From NCBI GenBank assembly GCA_964496875.1, contig CAZCBH010000008.1, positions 49,920 through 113,919 on the forward strand: a DNA stretch of 64,000 nucleotides, given 5' to 3'. Both the position numbers and the translations under genes were made by a program. The notes under the pieces are model-generated. The model worked only from the letters and a program-made list of their open reading frames with translations, ran no database searches and had not been told where the DNA came from. Shown here piece after piece: positions 1-8,424 of this stretch (positions are counted from its first letter, which is position 1; the number at the start of each line of letters is the position of its first letter). The DNA comes from RI-106 sp964496875. GTDB lineage: Bacteria > Cyanobacteriota > Vampirovibrionia > Obscuribacterales > Obscuribacteraceae.

Positions 1-855
1 GCGCTTTTCGACCTTCAACAAGATCTCCGCTTTTAACGGAGAAAGTTTGACGGCGTTAGTCAGAAGATTTAACACTACTCTTCTCATCTGGTCAGGATCG
101 ATAAAAGCGGAGTAATGGCCCAGGTCAGACTTTACTTGAATCTCTTTGGCCTCACAGAGGTCGAAAACATCATCGATTGCACCATCTATAACACTAGAGA
201 AAGATGTCTCAATACGATTTAGTTTGAACAACCCTTCTTCCATCTTCTCCAGATCAAGAAGCTCCGAAATCATTCTAATCAGTCTTTCCGTGCCTAACCT
301 GGCGTTAGATACCCGCTGAGAGCCATCTGATTCGAGCTTTCCGAACTCTCCTTGCTCCAACATAGTCAAAAGAATCTGGAGAGATGCCAATGGAGACCGC
401 AAATCATGGCTGAGCATATTGACAAAGTCTCGCTTCATCTGCTCAAGTCTATGCCGTTCAGTGGTATCGTTTATGTGAACAAAAAACTGCGATCGTCCCT
501 GGATGCGCACACCGGTGACCGCCACCGTCGCGAATCGTCGGTCACCGCTCCTGGTGAGACACTCTATCTCTTTATTCGGAGGCAATTCAACGACATCACT
601 GACCCCCGGGAAAAGTAGATCTATGGTGGCAGAGGACAACTCTTCGGCGCTGTAACCGAAAATCTCGACCACTCGATTGTTGACGGCAACAATCCTGGAA
701 TCTTCGTCCAGAACGACAAAGCCATGGGGCAAACGAGAGACGATAGAACGAACAGTGTTCTCGCTTTCGCTAACCGACTTCTCGAGATTGCGTATAACAG
801 ACTGCTGCTGCTCTATCAACTCTTTAAAATCTTCAGACTCGTGACTATTGCTCAT
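1..855 (-). CDS. PAS-domain sensor histidine kinase (3' end cut by window edge)
   Basis: This is the N-terminal 285 codons of a sensor histidine kinase whose reading frame runs off base 1, so most of the ATPase domain is missing. Residues ~1-35 look like a short coiled coil. A PAS domain follows (~40-130, with LPHGFVVLDEDSRIVAVNN and EIFGYSAEEL). Then comes a HisKA dimerisation domain with the H-box SHDLRSPLA, where the phospho-acceptor is His150. The N-box start NLLTNAVKLSP of HATPase_c is visible near residue 270. No membrane segment is seen, so the kinase is probably cytoplasmic. It lies 38 nt downstream of the OmpR-type regulator on the same strand, so the two are probably a co-transcribed cognate pair. 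The PAS ligand cannot be read from the sequence. The ATG at 855 is the first plausible start. Confidence 0.9.
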   Translation of the reverse strand, partial: MSNSHESEDFKELIEQQQSVIRNLEKSVSESENTVRSIVSRLPHGFVVLDEDSRIVAVNNRVVEIFGYSAEELSSATIDLLFPGVSDVVELPPNKEIECLTRSGDRRFATVAVTGVRIQGRSQFFVHINDTTERHRLEQMKRDFVNMLSHDLRSPLASLQILLTMLEQGEFGKLESDGSQRVSNARLGTERLIRMISELLDLEKMEEGLFKLNRIETSFSSVIDGAIDDVFDLCEAKEIQVKSDLGHYSAFIDPDQMRRVVLNLLTNAVKLSPLKAEILLKVEKR

Positions 856-893
856 TGTATAGTTCCGTCCCAAACAGGTCTGCACCATCGGAC

Positions 894-1592
894 TCAAGCG
901 CGATCAGCCTGATTGAGAGCACTACTATCCAAGTAATAACCCAGTCCACGCACCGTTCCAATCACAGGTCTCTCAAAATCCTCCCCCAACTTCTTTCGAA
1001 GACGGGTAATATGAACCCGCACCACATCGGTTGAAGACTCCGAATCAGAAGACCAAACTCTATCCATCAAGGTCTGGGCGGTGAAATGTTCATCCGGGTG
1101 CCTGGCAAAAAATTCGAGTAGAGAATACTCCATAGGCGCTAGATCCAGCTGCCTTCCTCGAAGTCGCGCCCTCACATGCCTGGTATCGAGTTCTAGCGAA
1201 CCTATCACAATCAACGGACCACTGACCTCTTTCGGTCGCCTGAGTACCGCTCTTACTCTAGCGGATAGCTCTCTTACATCATAGGGTTTGGTGACATAGT
1301 CGTCGGCACCGCAATCGAGACCCTCTTCTTTCTGTTCGATTTCAGAACGACCGGTAAGAAAAATTACCGGAGTCTTTCCTCCCCGGGCTCTAAACTTTCG
1401 AAGCACCGTAAGTCCTGTATCATCAGGCAGTCCGATATCAAGAATGATCAAATCGTACTCGTAGGTGGACAGCCTGAAATTGGCATCACCGGCAGTTGCC
1501 ACTACTTCGATGACATGGTTCTGTCCCTTGAGATAGCGACCCAAGTTTTCAGCCAGTTCGCTTTCGTCCTCGACCAACAAAATTCGCGCCAT
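894..1592 (-). CDS. OmpR/PhoB-family response regulator
   Basis: A 232-residue two-component DNA-binding regulator. The receiver domain (1-120) has the acidic pair in LLVEDES, phospho-acceptor Asp52 (LIILDIGLPDD), a conserved Thr (FLTGR) and Lys (VTKPYD). The C-terminal winged helix (~130-225) ends in the family signature TRLRKKLGED and GTVRGLGYYL. The frame stays open to an upstream ATG at 1637, which would add 15 residues. I chose the ATG at 1592 because MARILLVEDES is where this family normally begins. Neither start has a good Shine-Dalgarno sequence. The adjacent PAS histidine kinase is its likely partner. Its targets are unknown. Confidence 0.92.
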   Translation of the reverse strand: MARILLVEDESELAENLGRYLKGQNHVIEVVATAGDANFRLSTYEYDLIILDIGLPDDTGLTVLRKFRARGGKTPVIFLTGRSEIEQKEEGLDCGADDYVTKPYDVRELSARVRAVLRRPKEVSGPLIVIGSLELDTRHVRARLRGRQLDLAPMEYSLLEFFARHPDEHFTAQTLMDRVWSSDSESSTDVVRVHITRLRKKLGEDFERPVIGTVRGLGYYLDSSALNQADRA

Positions 1593-1919
1593 GGTGATCT
1601 TGCTCTTGTAGTAAAGCCCGACCTCTTCAGCATACACCAGCTTGAATCAAGTCCGGCTCGCGACTCCATTATCCGACTATTGGCAGAGAGAAAGAGAAGA
1701 ACCCAAAAGCATATTAATTTGGATTGGGGATTGCAGATTGGATGATGCTCCCGGAATCCTTCAACTTCTCCTGTCCGCCAGCAAATCCAAAGAAGGGGCA
1801 AAAGGGAGAAACCCGTCAATAACTTCCGGGCTTCTCCCTGAGACAACCTTGATATTCGCGGTCCTTGCTCTCCAGATCCTGAAGCGGATCTTTCAGCTCT
1901 CGTGGAGTTAAAGTCGTGA
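1593..1919. other. Intergenic region between regulator and repeat protein
   Basis: About 327 nt without a convincing gene. Open frames here lack ribosome-binding sites and overlap the regulator's 5' end. The only structure I see is the hairpin at 1804-1838, described separately. The promoter of the regulator-kinase pair should lie here, but no clear -35/-10 pair stands out. Confidence 0.6.
1804..1838 (-). terminator. Probable rho-independent terminator for the repeat-protein gene
   Basis: The arms 1804-1815 and 1827-1838 pair over 12 positions with one mismatch, around an 11-nt loop. On the minus strand the hairpin is followed by a T-rich stretch starting TTTTGCCCC. It lies about 80 nt past the stop of the minus-strand repeat-protein gene and before the regulator gene. 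Confidence 0.55.
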
Positions 1920-2552
1920 TTACTTCTCGGAAACCTGCGCCTCTTTCAGATAGACAGGAGTTTTGCTACCGGGCGGATAGTGGATTCGTCCCAAAATCGA
2001 ATCACTTTGAGGCTTTGATCCGGGCTTCAAGTTTTCGGAGCTCTCAGGATTTTTCACAGGCTTCTCCGTTGGCCATGGTCCAAGCGGTTTTCCAGGATCT
2101 ACTTCGGGCTTGCCTCCCATCTCGGGTATCGGCTTCAACTCCGGTTTACCTTCGGGCTTACCCCCAAACTCGGGCTTTCCTCCCATCTCAGGTATCGGCT
2201 TGATTCCAGGCTTGCCTTCGGGTTTTCCTTCCGGTTTGCCTTCGGGTTTATTTGAATCGAACTCATTTACGGGTTTCGGGCCAGGCTTGCCATCGGGCTT
2301 ATCACCAGGCTTTATAATGGGTTTGGTCTGGGAATCGAGATTCCACACAGGCTTTTTACCAGAATCGCTGCCGGAATCCTCGATAGTAAGACCAGGAAGC
2401 AGGTCTCCATCCTTCACCAATTTGCCGGAATTACTAATCTGGCTGAAGTCGCCTGGTTTCAGGGACTGAAAAATTTCGCTGCTGACTGACTGAATAGACT
2501 GTTCGGCTCCAGGTTTGACTTGCTCTTTTGGTTGTGCGCTCTCTAATTTCAT
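1920..2552 (-). CDS. Pro/Gly/Lys-repeat low-complexity protein
   Basis: A 210-residue protein that I do not recognise. Residues ~1-75 are ordinary polar sequence. The middle (~80-165) is built of short KP-rich units of the type KPEGKPEG, and the phrase KPIPEMGGKPE occurs twice. The tail ends in a charged segment. There is no signal peptide, no membrane helix and no cysteine. The start is well supported: AAGGAG lies about 9 nt before the ATG. The repeats look disordered and extended, like spacer or wall-spanning regions of surface proteins, but the missing export signal argues against simple secretion. The gene is divergent from the unknown gene at 2788 and has its own terminator. Codon use looks like its neighbours. 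Confidence 0.75.
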   Translation of the reverse strand: MKLESAQPKEQVKPGAEQSIQSVSSEIFQSLKPGDFSQISNSGKLVKDGDLLPGLTIEDSGSDSGKKPVWNLDSQTKPIIKPGDKPDGKPGPKPVNEFDSNKPEGKPEGKPEGKPGIKPIPEMGGKPEFGGKPEGKPELKPIPEMGGKPEVDPGKPLGPWPTEKPVKNPESSENLKPGSKPQSDSILGRIHYPPGSKTPVYLKEAQVSEK

Positions 2553-2787
2553 AATAAAAACTCCTTGGAATTAGGATGAATTACCTGACTTCAGGCGGAC
2601 TGGCGATGAACCGTATCCTATAATCGCTTCGTTAACTGAACGCAAACACAAAAAATCTCGCGCCCTTTCTCTGCCCGGGGGAATTGACAGGATCATGGTG
2701 GAACTCCCATGGCTGAGGCGGGCATATAAAGCTAGACTGGGAAGAGATTAAAGCAGAAGTTTCTAGAGGCTCGCAAAGGTAATTACC

Positions 2788-3615
2788 ATGGTATTCGAAC
2801 ACGCAGACATTGCAGGGGACAAAGGCGCCGGCGAAACCGGCTCCGCAGGAGCCTCCGACAGCGGCCGCTCGCGCCTGGCAGGCGAATATATCCAGCTCGC
2901 CAAGGCAGATCCGGAGGCAATGCCCGACACTGGCACCGACAACACCGGTCGCATGCCGGGTCCGACAGAATCGGCGAGCAAACTCTCCCCGGAGATAGAG
3001 GCGATGAGAACCTTCTATCCTGTGGTAGGCCAGCATTTCGACCAGTACAAAAGCCTCGTAGACAAAAATGACCCGAAGGCCTATCTGGAAGCAGAACCAG
3101 CTTTTAGAAAGTTGGTCGACGATGCGGATAAAGCCTTCGAAACCCAGGAGACCTCCACAAGAGAAGAGCTGGAGCGTCTCGGTCCGGGTCTGCCCGAGTT
3201 CAAACGCGAGTATCTATCCGCCAATAAAGCCCTGGGCGAAAAATGGGATAAACTGCCCCAGGAAGACAGAGACAAGCTCAACCGGACCATGCAGGAGAAA
3301 GGCATTCCATTATCCCAGGCGGCTAAAGCAGATTATCCTGAGCTTTCAAGCTCGGCTCACAAAGTCGAAACCATCTTCAACTCCAACTTGCAAACGGTGA
3401 TGAAGCTCACCGGTCTCTCGAGCTGGCTCACCAACGCCTACCAGCAAAAACTTATCGCCCGGGAGATGCACGGCGATACACTCTCGTTTGGAGCAGGAGC
3501 CGCCGATGATACCACCGCCCGTTCTATGCATGCCGACAAAGCAAGACGGGATCAAGAAGTGAAAACGCTCTACGAAGCCGGAGCACCAAATATTTTTGAC
3601 TATATCAAGGACTAG
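2788..3615 (+). CDS. Hypothetical soluble alpha-helical protein
   Basis: A 275-residue protein of unknown family. Residues 1-70 are Gly/Ala/Ser/Asp-rich and probably disordered. The rest (~75-275) is charged and predicted helical, with alternating Glu/Lys/Leu segments such as KLVDDADKAFETQ and EDRDKLNRTMQEKG. No signal peptide or membrane segment is seen. The ATG at 2788 has AAAGG about 9 nt upstream. A TATAAT hexamer at 2619-2624 could be part of its promoter, though that would give a long leader. The neighbouring genes do not indicate a function. The gene is real on length, codon use and ribosome-binding site; any function would be a guess. Confidence 0.75.
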   Translation: MVFEHADIAGDKGAGETGSAGASDSGRSRLAGEYIQLAKADPEAMPDTGTDNTGRMPGPTESASKLSPEIEAMRTFYPVVGQHFDQYKSLVDKNDPKAYLEAEPAFRKLVDDADKAFETQETSTREELERLGPGLPEFKREYLSANKALGEKWDKLPQEDRDKLNRTMQEKGIPLSQAAKADYPELSSSAHKVETIFNSNLQTVMKLTGLSSWLTNAYQQKLIAREMHGDTLSFGAGAADDTTARSMHADKARRDQEVKTLYEAGAPNIFDYIKD

Positions 3616-3661
3616 TTAGAAGGTCTTCGGCAACGCCAGTCTTTTTTAGAGTTTTAGTTAT

Positions 3662-3677
3662 TTGGTCAGTTGACCAA
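3662..3677. promoter_or_regulatory. Palindrome, candidate operator upstream of the HTTM operon
   Basis: A perfect 7-2-7 inverted repeat (TTGGTCA, GT, TGACCAA) about 100 nt upstream of the operon start at 3776. No run of T follows and the loop is only two bases, so a dimeric-regulator site is more likely than a terminator. The regulator is unknown. Confidence 0.4.
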
Positions 3678-3775
3678 CCAGATTCATGCAGTTTTCAAAT
3701 AGAAAGCTAACCATGGTGGAAAAGATCTTCGTTAGAGTATGATCAATAATGTGATTGCTCCAAAACGGAACGAAG

Positions 3776-4525
3776 ATGGCGAACAACGGCTCCACTAAAA
3801 CAACAGAAGGTCCGGGGCAACAACAGACTCTGATGCTGCTGGTGGGTGTACCGGCGCTAATACTACTGATAATGTTCGCCCCTCGCCTTTTCAAATTCGC
3901 TCCGGTAGAAGTTTCAAAAGCTGCGCCCCAGATAGAAAAGAGAGTTTTTAATATAAAATCCCCTCCAGCCGATGTGGGAAAAGAGGAGTCGACAACTCTC
4001 TATAGATTCGGCTGCGAAAGCGATCTCGACTATAACATCGAAGAAGAGACAAAAGGCTCCAACGGGGTCTATCATATCCGGCTCAAAATAACCCGAGCCA
4101 AAGCCAACCTTACGCTGCCTATCACAATCTGGCTCTCCCAAATTGTTCCTGATAAACGCTCCGAAATAGAAGACGGTCATGCCAAAATCTGCCAGCGCGT
4201 CTATGTCGATGCCCATATACCAGCCAAAGAGGCTTGCACCAGGGCGTTGGAGCGTACTTATTACGGCCAGAGCACGGACCGCCAGCGGGCGATAGATGAA
4301 GCGCTAAATCAGGCCAGAGAAGAGATCAAACAACAGTACATCGACGCTGTCGAGTCGAGGGTCAAAGACGTGTATGTGATCTATGACTTCTATGCTCCCA
4401 ACTGGCAAGAACCGACCGAGGTTCTGGTGGATAAAGCGCTACAAGAATATGAAGTAGGCAAGCCCAGGAAACTCTCCACCACATCCGATACCGCCGGAGC
4501 GGAAAAGACCGATGGCAGCAAGTGA
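3776..4525 (+). CDS. Single-pass membrane protein, first gene of HTTM operon
   Basis: A 249-residue protein with a short polar N-terminus, one membrane helix (about 19-38, LMLLVGVPALILLIMFAP) and a mostly polar C-terminal part of about 200 residues that should lie outside the membrane. I recognise no domain. An in-frame TTG at 3755 could add seven residues; I prefer the ATG at 3776. The gene overlaps the next one by 14 nt, so the three genes 3776-6043 look translationally coupled. Since the operon ends in an HTTM protein, this may be an accessory subunit of that membrane complex. That is inference from order only. Confidence 0.75.
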   Translation: MANNGSTKTTEGPGQQQTLMLLVGVPALILLIMFAPRLFKFAPVEVSKAAPQIEKRVFNIKSPPADVGKEESTTLYRFGCESDLDYNIEEETKGSNGVYHIRLKITRAKANLTLPITIWLSQIVPDKRSEIEDGHAKICQRVYVDAHIPAKEACTRALERTYYGQSTDRQRAIDEALNQAREEIKQQYIDAVESRVKDVYVIYDFYAPNWQEPTEVLVDKALQEYEVGKPRKLSTTSDTAGAEKTDGSK

Positions 4526-5099
4526 GCTTCCACCGGTCGACGAGCAAATACCAGGCAATGACTCTGCGCCCAGTCAGGACAGGCTTAGCCGCTTCGTAAT
4601 CAGCCTGTTCATAATCTTCTATATATCGGCAATTACTCTGTGGATCTTACCCTGGTCCCGGGCGAAACAGATTCTGCTAGAACCTGTCTCCGATCAAATC
4701 TATTTTATGGGTGCCTGGCAGGGTTTCGGTGTATTTGCACCGGACCCGAGAACCAACAACATTCGCATCCATGCCACCATAACCTACGATGATGGCACAT
4801 CCACGATATGGCATTATCCATCTATGGAAAAGCTCGGCTTTCTAGAACGCTATTGCCGAGAGCACTATCGAAAGTTCGGTAACGACTGCCTCAACTCCAC
4901 AGAATTATTGTGGCGGGATTTCGCTCGTTTCGTCGCCCGCAAGCACGACAGAAAGAACAAGCACCCTCTTACAGTATCCCTCACCCGCACCTGGTCCGAG
5001 ACACCGCCCATAGAAGAAGGTCTGGGCAAGCCGAATCCGGAGCAGTCCAACAAATATCGATTCTACTTATACAGAGTGGCAGCAGAGGACCTGCAATGA
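4512..5099 (+). CDS. Membrane-anchored protein, middle gene of HTTM operon
   Basis: A 195-residue protein with one membrane helix (about 27-49) followed by an exported-looking domain with conserved-looking aromatic stretches (MGAWQGFGVFAPDPR, WHYPSMEKLGFLERY). A short protein of this layout commonly sits directly upstream of an HTTM protein, and the W-x-x-F-x-P-x-P region resembles those partners as I remember them. The start overlaps the previous gene and the stop overlaps the next start as ATGA, both typical of coupled translation. Function is unknown; a role as a fixed partner of the HTTM protein is likely. Confidence 0.78.
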   Translation: MAASELPPVDEQIPGNDSAPSQDRLSRFVISLFIIFYISAITLWILPWSRAKQILLEPVSDQIYFMGAWQGFGVFAPDPRTNNIRIHATITYDDGTSTIWHYPSMEKLGFLERYCREHYRKFGNDCLNSTELLWRDFARFVARKHDRKNKHPLTVSLTRTWSETPPIEEGLGKPNPEQSNKYRFYLYRVAAEDLQ

Positions 5100-6043
5100 G
5101 TGGAGCGCGATTTGAAAAATCTCTAAAAAATCTAAACGGTCTCTGGTATCGCCTCTGGTTCCAGCCTCAGTCCCCTGCGCCAATCTGTATGTTTCGCATA
5201 CTGCTTGCCGCCATAATCTTTCTCTCCAGCCTCACCTGGGCGCCGGATCTGTTTACCTGGTTCGGCTATGACGGCATAGTCTCGGTAGAGACCATGCGAC
5301 AGTACGAAGAGTTCAACCGCCTCTCTTTATTAGATTGGCTGCCTCCTGACAATCGCATCGTTCTCGCCCTCTACATAGTTCTTCTGCTTGCCGCACTCTC
5401 ACTAATGGTCGGATTCAAATCAAGGCTCAGCGCCTTAATTCTCTTCATCTGTCTTGCCTCTTTCCACCATCGCAACCTCCTCATCTTTCACAGTGGCGAC
5501 ACTCTGATGCGGGTCTGTCTACTTCTCATTCTCTTCGGTCCAATAGATAAGATGTATTCCCTGGACAGCTATAGAAAAGAGCCGGCTCTAGCCAGTCCCT
5601 GGGTTCAGAACCTGCTTCGATTTCAAATAGCCATAGTCTATGCCCATTCTTTCTTTGCAAAAATGGAAGGCTCGACCTGGTGGGATGGCACCGCCATCTA
5701 CTATGCTCTGCATATGGAGGACTTCTATCGCTTTCCTGTTCCGTTTCTATTCGACAACATCATCACAATAAAGCTCGCTACCTGGTCGACCCTGGCTATA
5801 GAGCTTGCTCTATGGACATTAGTATGGATAAAAAGTCTGCGTTACTATGTGCTTGCCGCCGGAGTGATTCTCCATCTGGGCATCGACTGGTCCATGAACC
5901 TGCCATTTTTCGAAGATCTTATGATAGCGAGCTATGTTCTCTTCCTCAAACCGGAAGATATAGAACGCTTCGTACTCTTCATCAGGCAGGTGCTGAATCT
6001 AGATAAGGCTCAGAATCAGGGTGCGGTGGTCTCACCTAAATAA
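5096..6043 (+). CDS. HTTM-domain (vitamin K-dependent carboxylase-like) membrane protein
   Basis: A 315-residue polytopic membrane protein. The order of helices and motifs (PICMFRILLAAIIF, WFGYDGIVS near the N-terminus; then RFQIAIVYAHSFFAKMEGSTWWDGTAIYYAL) matches the HTTM family, whose founding member is vertebrate gamma-glutamyl carboxylase. Bacterial members lack known vitamin K substrates and their reaction is unknown. The start is the ATG at 5096 overlapping the preceding TGA; the frame is open further upstream but that would overlap a real gene. The 3' end overlaps the convergent collagen-like gene by 28 nt. Family assignment is fairly firm and biochemical role is open. Confidence 0.82.
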   Translation: MSGARFEKSLKNLNGLWYRLWFQPQSPAPICMFRILLAAIIFLSSLTWAPDLFTWFGYDGIVSVETMRQYEEFNRLSLLDWLPPDNRIVLALYIVLLLAALSLMVGFKSRLSALILFICLASFHHRNLLIFHSGDTLMRVCLLLILFGPIDKMYSLDSYRKEPALASPWVQNLLRFQIAIVYAHSFFAKMEGSTWWDGTAIYYALHMEDFYRFPVPFLFDNIITIKLATWSTLAIELALWTLVWIKSLRYYVLAAGVILHLGIDWSMNLPFFEDLMIASYVLFLKPEDIERFVLFIRQVLNLDKAQNQGAVVSPK

Positions 6044-6537
6044 CCGACATCGAAATTGATCTTGAGATTGGTGACATCGACCTGCCGCCGAAAGCGAATA
6101 TCGACCGCGGTACCACTGGCTTGATAAAACGGTCTGGTGGTGGCACCGGAACTTGGATACGGAGTCAGCACCGGGGAAGCCGGGATCATAGATTCACCGG
6201 TATCGGTCTGGGGAGTGATCAAAGGTGGATAACCCATGCCGCTGCCGCCGGGTACACCGCCGGTGGGACCACCGGGTGTGCCGCCGGTGGAGCCTGTCGA
6301 TGTCGGTCCGGTTGGACCGGTAGGACCTGTCGGTCCAGTGGGTCCAGTCGGTCCAGTAGGTCCAGTCGGACCACCCGGTCCCCTTGGCCCTCCGGGGCCT
6401 CTAGGACCGCGAGGTCCGCCGGAGCCACCACTGCAGGAATTGGCATTAAGGAAGAAGACCGCACAAATTGCTAGAGCGACAAAGCGAAGTCTGTTATCCG
6501 CGCCGGATGTTTTTTTAGCAGGAGTTTTTTTCGTCAT
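6016..6537 (-). CDS. Collagen-like (Gly-Pro-X) lipoprotein
   Basis: A 173-residue protein with a basic start (MTKKTPAKK), a hydrophobic stretch (~18-30) and Cys near residue 35 (LNANSCSGG), consistent with a lipoprotein signal although the lipobox is imperfect. It then has 13 uninterrupted collagen triplets: five of GPR/GPG type and eight GPT. A Gly/Pro/Thr linker and a C-terminal segment of about 80 residues follow. Bacterial collagen-like proteins form triple helices and usually act as surface stalks or adhesins; Thr in the triplets can be glycosylated. The start has AGGGGG upstream. It lies 11 nt after the TadG-like gene, so the two probably form one operon and may act on the same surface structure. 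Confidence 0.82.
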   Translation of the reverse strand: MTKKTPAKKTSGADNRLRFVALAICAVFFLNANSCSGGSGGPRGPRGPGGPRGPGGPTGPTGPTGPTGPTGPTGPTGPTSTGSTGGTPGGPTGGVPGGSGMGYPPLITPQTDTGESMIPASPVLTPYPSSGATTRPFYQASGTAVDIRFRRQVDVTNLKINFDVGYLGETTAP

Positions 6538-6548
6538 CGTCCTGCCCC

Positions 6549-8237
6549 CTATCCTTTCTTCGCCGCACTGTCAGAATCAGACCGACGCAACGCCCTGCGA
6601 GGCTCAATGAATATAGTCTTCTGCCCGGCTCTCAAATTGTACGGTCCCTTGCGTTGCGAGACCAGCGGTTTAGCCAGGGGTTCTCCGGCATGCTTGCCGC
6701 CTCTTATAGTGCCCGGGTTTCTGACCTCATCCCGGATATAAACATCGTAGATTTTCAAAAGAGTTATGTCTTTGTCTCCGGTGGCAAGCGGTACGGTACT
6801 GACCTGGGTCGGCACGGCGCTGTTCGGAATCGCCTGCATGGTCTCGGCATACATCTGTTCGTGGCTCGATACATAGAGCGGATAGGGCGTCAGCAAGCGA
6901 CTTTGATAGGTGACCACACCGTCGGCATCGAACTTGAAGACATGAATTATCCCTGCCGGAACGGTTCCCAGATTGACATGGGGTCCTCCATGAGCCACCG
7001 GTGCGATCCAGGAAGCCGTCGTGGGCGAAGGCGAATCGAGCACGGTGTTCTGCATGTTGATCAAAGAGGCGATATCAGCCTTGGTGCCCGCCCGGCGTAT
7101 CCAGTCGTGCAGAGCCCCCAGCCAGACATTGCTGGTGGTCATGGCAGTGGCGACCGGCCAGCCCATCGGAGTCATGCTGGAGCCGGCGTCTATCGGATAA
7201 TCTCCATTTTGGGAAGTCAAAAGGTCGACAACGCCTGCTTGCAAGCTTGCGTTGGTATAAATGTCACTGGGTTTGGCGATTTCCGGCACCGCACCATCCG
7301 GGAAGCTGATGGATAGAGCTCCTGGCTGGGGCAGCGGATCGTGGAGGCTGGCCGGTTGAGCGCAAGCCGCCGAACTGACCACAAAGTCGGCGTTGGCGGA
7401 GGTGCTAGTGATTTGCTGGATAGCCTCGGCTTTTACGATGGTGGGGATCTGATAAGGCAATCCGGGAATAGAATCGACCCACTTGCGATGGTCGACGATC
7501 TTGATATTGGGACCGATACCGCCAAAAACAAAATCGACTCCATCATAAGGAATGTTGACATAAGAGCGATAGAAGCCACCCACCTGTTGAGCGGAGGGCA
7601 CCGGAGCAGAGGCTGTAGGCTTAGGCACCGGAACGGCGGTGGCAAGACCGCCGGTGATGCAGCCCAGTGAAAGCAGAAGCGACCCCGGTACATAGCTGGA
7701 GCTGCCGGTCATCCTGACCTGGTTGTCTTTATAAGCGTTCTCGGCGCTGGTGTAAGGCGTGACCGTATTGCCGTCTTTATCCGTACCGGAGCCTCCCGGG
7801 GCGATAGAATTCCATAAAGCGTTAATGAGCTGGTCTTTAGCGGCTATAGCGTCTTGCATATCTTTGATGGCGAAATCTTTGAGAGCCTGCTGGCCTAACA
7901 AATCGCCGACTATAAGATCCAGTCTTGCGGTTCCGATAATTGTGTTGATGCCACGCACCGGAGTAGGAAATCCGTCGCCGGCGATAGTTCCTGCTCCAGA
8001 TGGAGCATAGTCGGAAAGGGACACATAACCACACTCCCCCGTGTTGACGACAATAGTGCTCAGGTCCCGGGCAGCGGCAATGGCAGCAGCTTCCGTCGCC
8101 GTTCGCTGCTCTGATGTGGTCCCGATCAAGCGCACATAATTGAGAGCAACCAGGCCCATCAAAACAAGAATAAAGATGAACGCGATGATTAAAATCAACA
8201 TATTGCCGCGCTTAGCGCGCTTGGAATATCTGGTCAT
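6549..8237 (-). CDS. TadG/TadE-like pilus-associated membrane protein
   Basis: A 562-residue protein with a basic N-terminus (SKRAKRGN) and one membrane helix (~13-35). The segment after it (EQRTATEAAAIAAARDL) is typical of TadE/TadG-type pseudopilin-like proteins, which anchor Flp/Tad pili. The remaining ~500 residues would face the cell exterior and contain no domain I can name. A GTG at 8246 would add three residues; I prefer the ATG at 8237, with GAGG about 8 nt upstream. No other tad genes (tadA, tadB, cpaB, rcpA) lie in the window, so it may serve a pilus encoded elsewhere or act alone. The collagen-like lipoprotein follows in the same operon. Confidence 0.72.
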   Translation of the reverse strand: MTRYSKRAKRGNMLILIIAFIFILVLMGLVALNYVRLIGTTSEQRTATEAAAIAAARDLSTIVVNTGECGYVSLSDYAPSGAGTIAGDGFPTPVRGINTIIGTARLDLIVGDLLGQQALKDFAIKDMQDAIAAKDQLINALWNSIAPGGSGTDKDGNTVTPYTSAENAYKDNQVRMTGSSSYVPGSLLLSLGCITGGLATAVPVPKPTASAPVPSAQQVGGFYRSYVNIPYDGVDFVFGGIGPNIKIVDHRKWVDSIPGLPYQIPTIVKAEAIQQITSTSANADFVVSSAACAQPASLHDPLPQPGALSISFPDGAVPEIAKPSDIYTNASLQAGVVDLLTSQNGDYPIDAGSSMTPMGWPVATAMTTSNVWLGALHDWIRRAGTKADIASLINMQNTVLDSPSPTTASWIAPVAHGGPHVNLGTVPAGIIHVFKFDADGVVTYQSRLLTPYPLYVSSHEQMYAETMQAIPNSAVPTQVSTVPLATGDKDITLLKIYDVYIRDEVRNPGTIRGGKHAGEPLAKPLVSQRKGPYNLRAGQKTIFIEPRRALRRSDSDSAAKKG

Positions 8238-8373
8238 CCTGCCCACCTCACTTCCCGGTGGATAATGCGTAGCAACTAATTTCTGTGATCATAGTATGTA
8301 ACTGACCCTTATTCGACTATAGCACGTACATTAATGCAGGTAAAATCGCAAAATCAGGCAAATTTTCATGCGT

Positions 8374-8382
8374 TGCTATACT
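8374..8382 (+). promoter_or_regulatory. Candidate extended -10 promoter for the kinase operon
   Basis: TGCTATACT matches an extended -10 element (TG-N-TATACT) about 43 nt before the ATG at 8425. No good -35 box is visible, which is usual for extended -10 promoters. The region lies between divergent genes. Confidence 0.4.
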
Positions 8383-8424
8383 AAAAGGGAATAAAAACTT
8401 CTGCATGGCTGGAGTTTTAGATAG

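Noticed and set aside
2110..2469. Plus-strand Pro/Gly/Leu-rich open frame
   Set aside because: Antisense of the KP-rich repeats; low-complexity genes often leave both strands open.
6300..6420. Short GGTCCAGT-like repeats that could look like CRISPR
   Set aside because: 9-nt coding periodicity with no spacers or cas genes; explained by collagen codons.
6236..6610. Plus-strand open frame rich in Val-Gly-Pro opposite the collagen-like gene
   Set aside because: It is the mirror of the GPT triplets; it has no ribosome-binding site or export signal, whereas the minus-strand frame has both.
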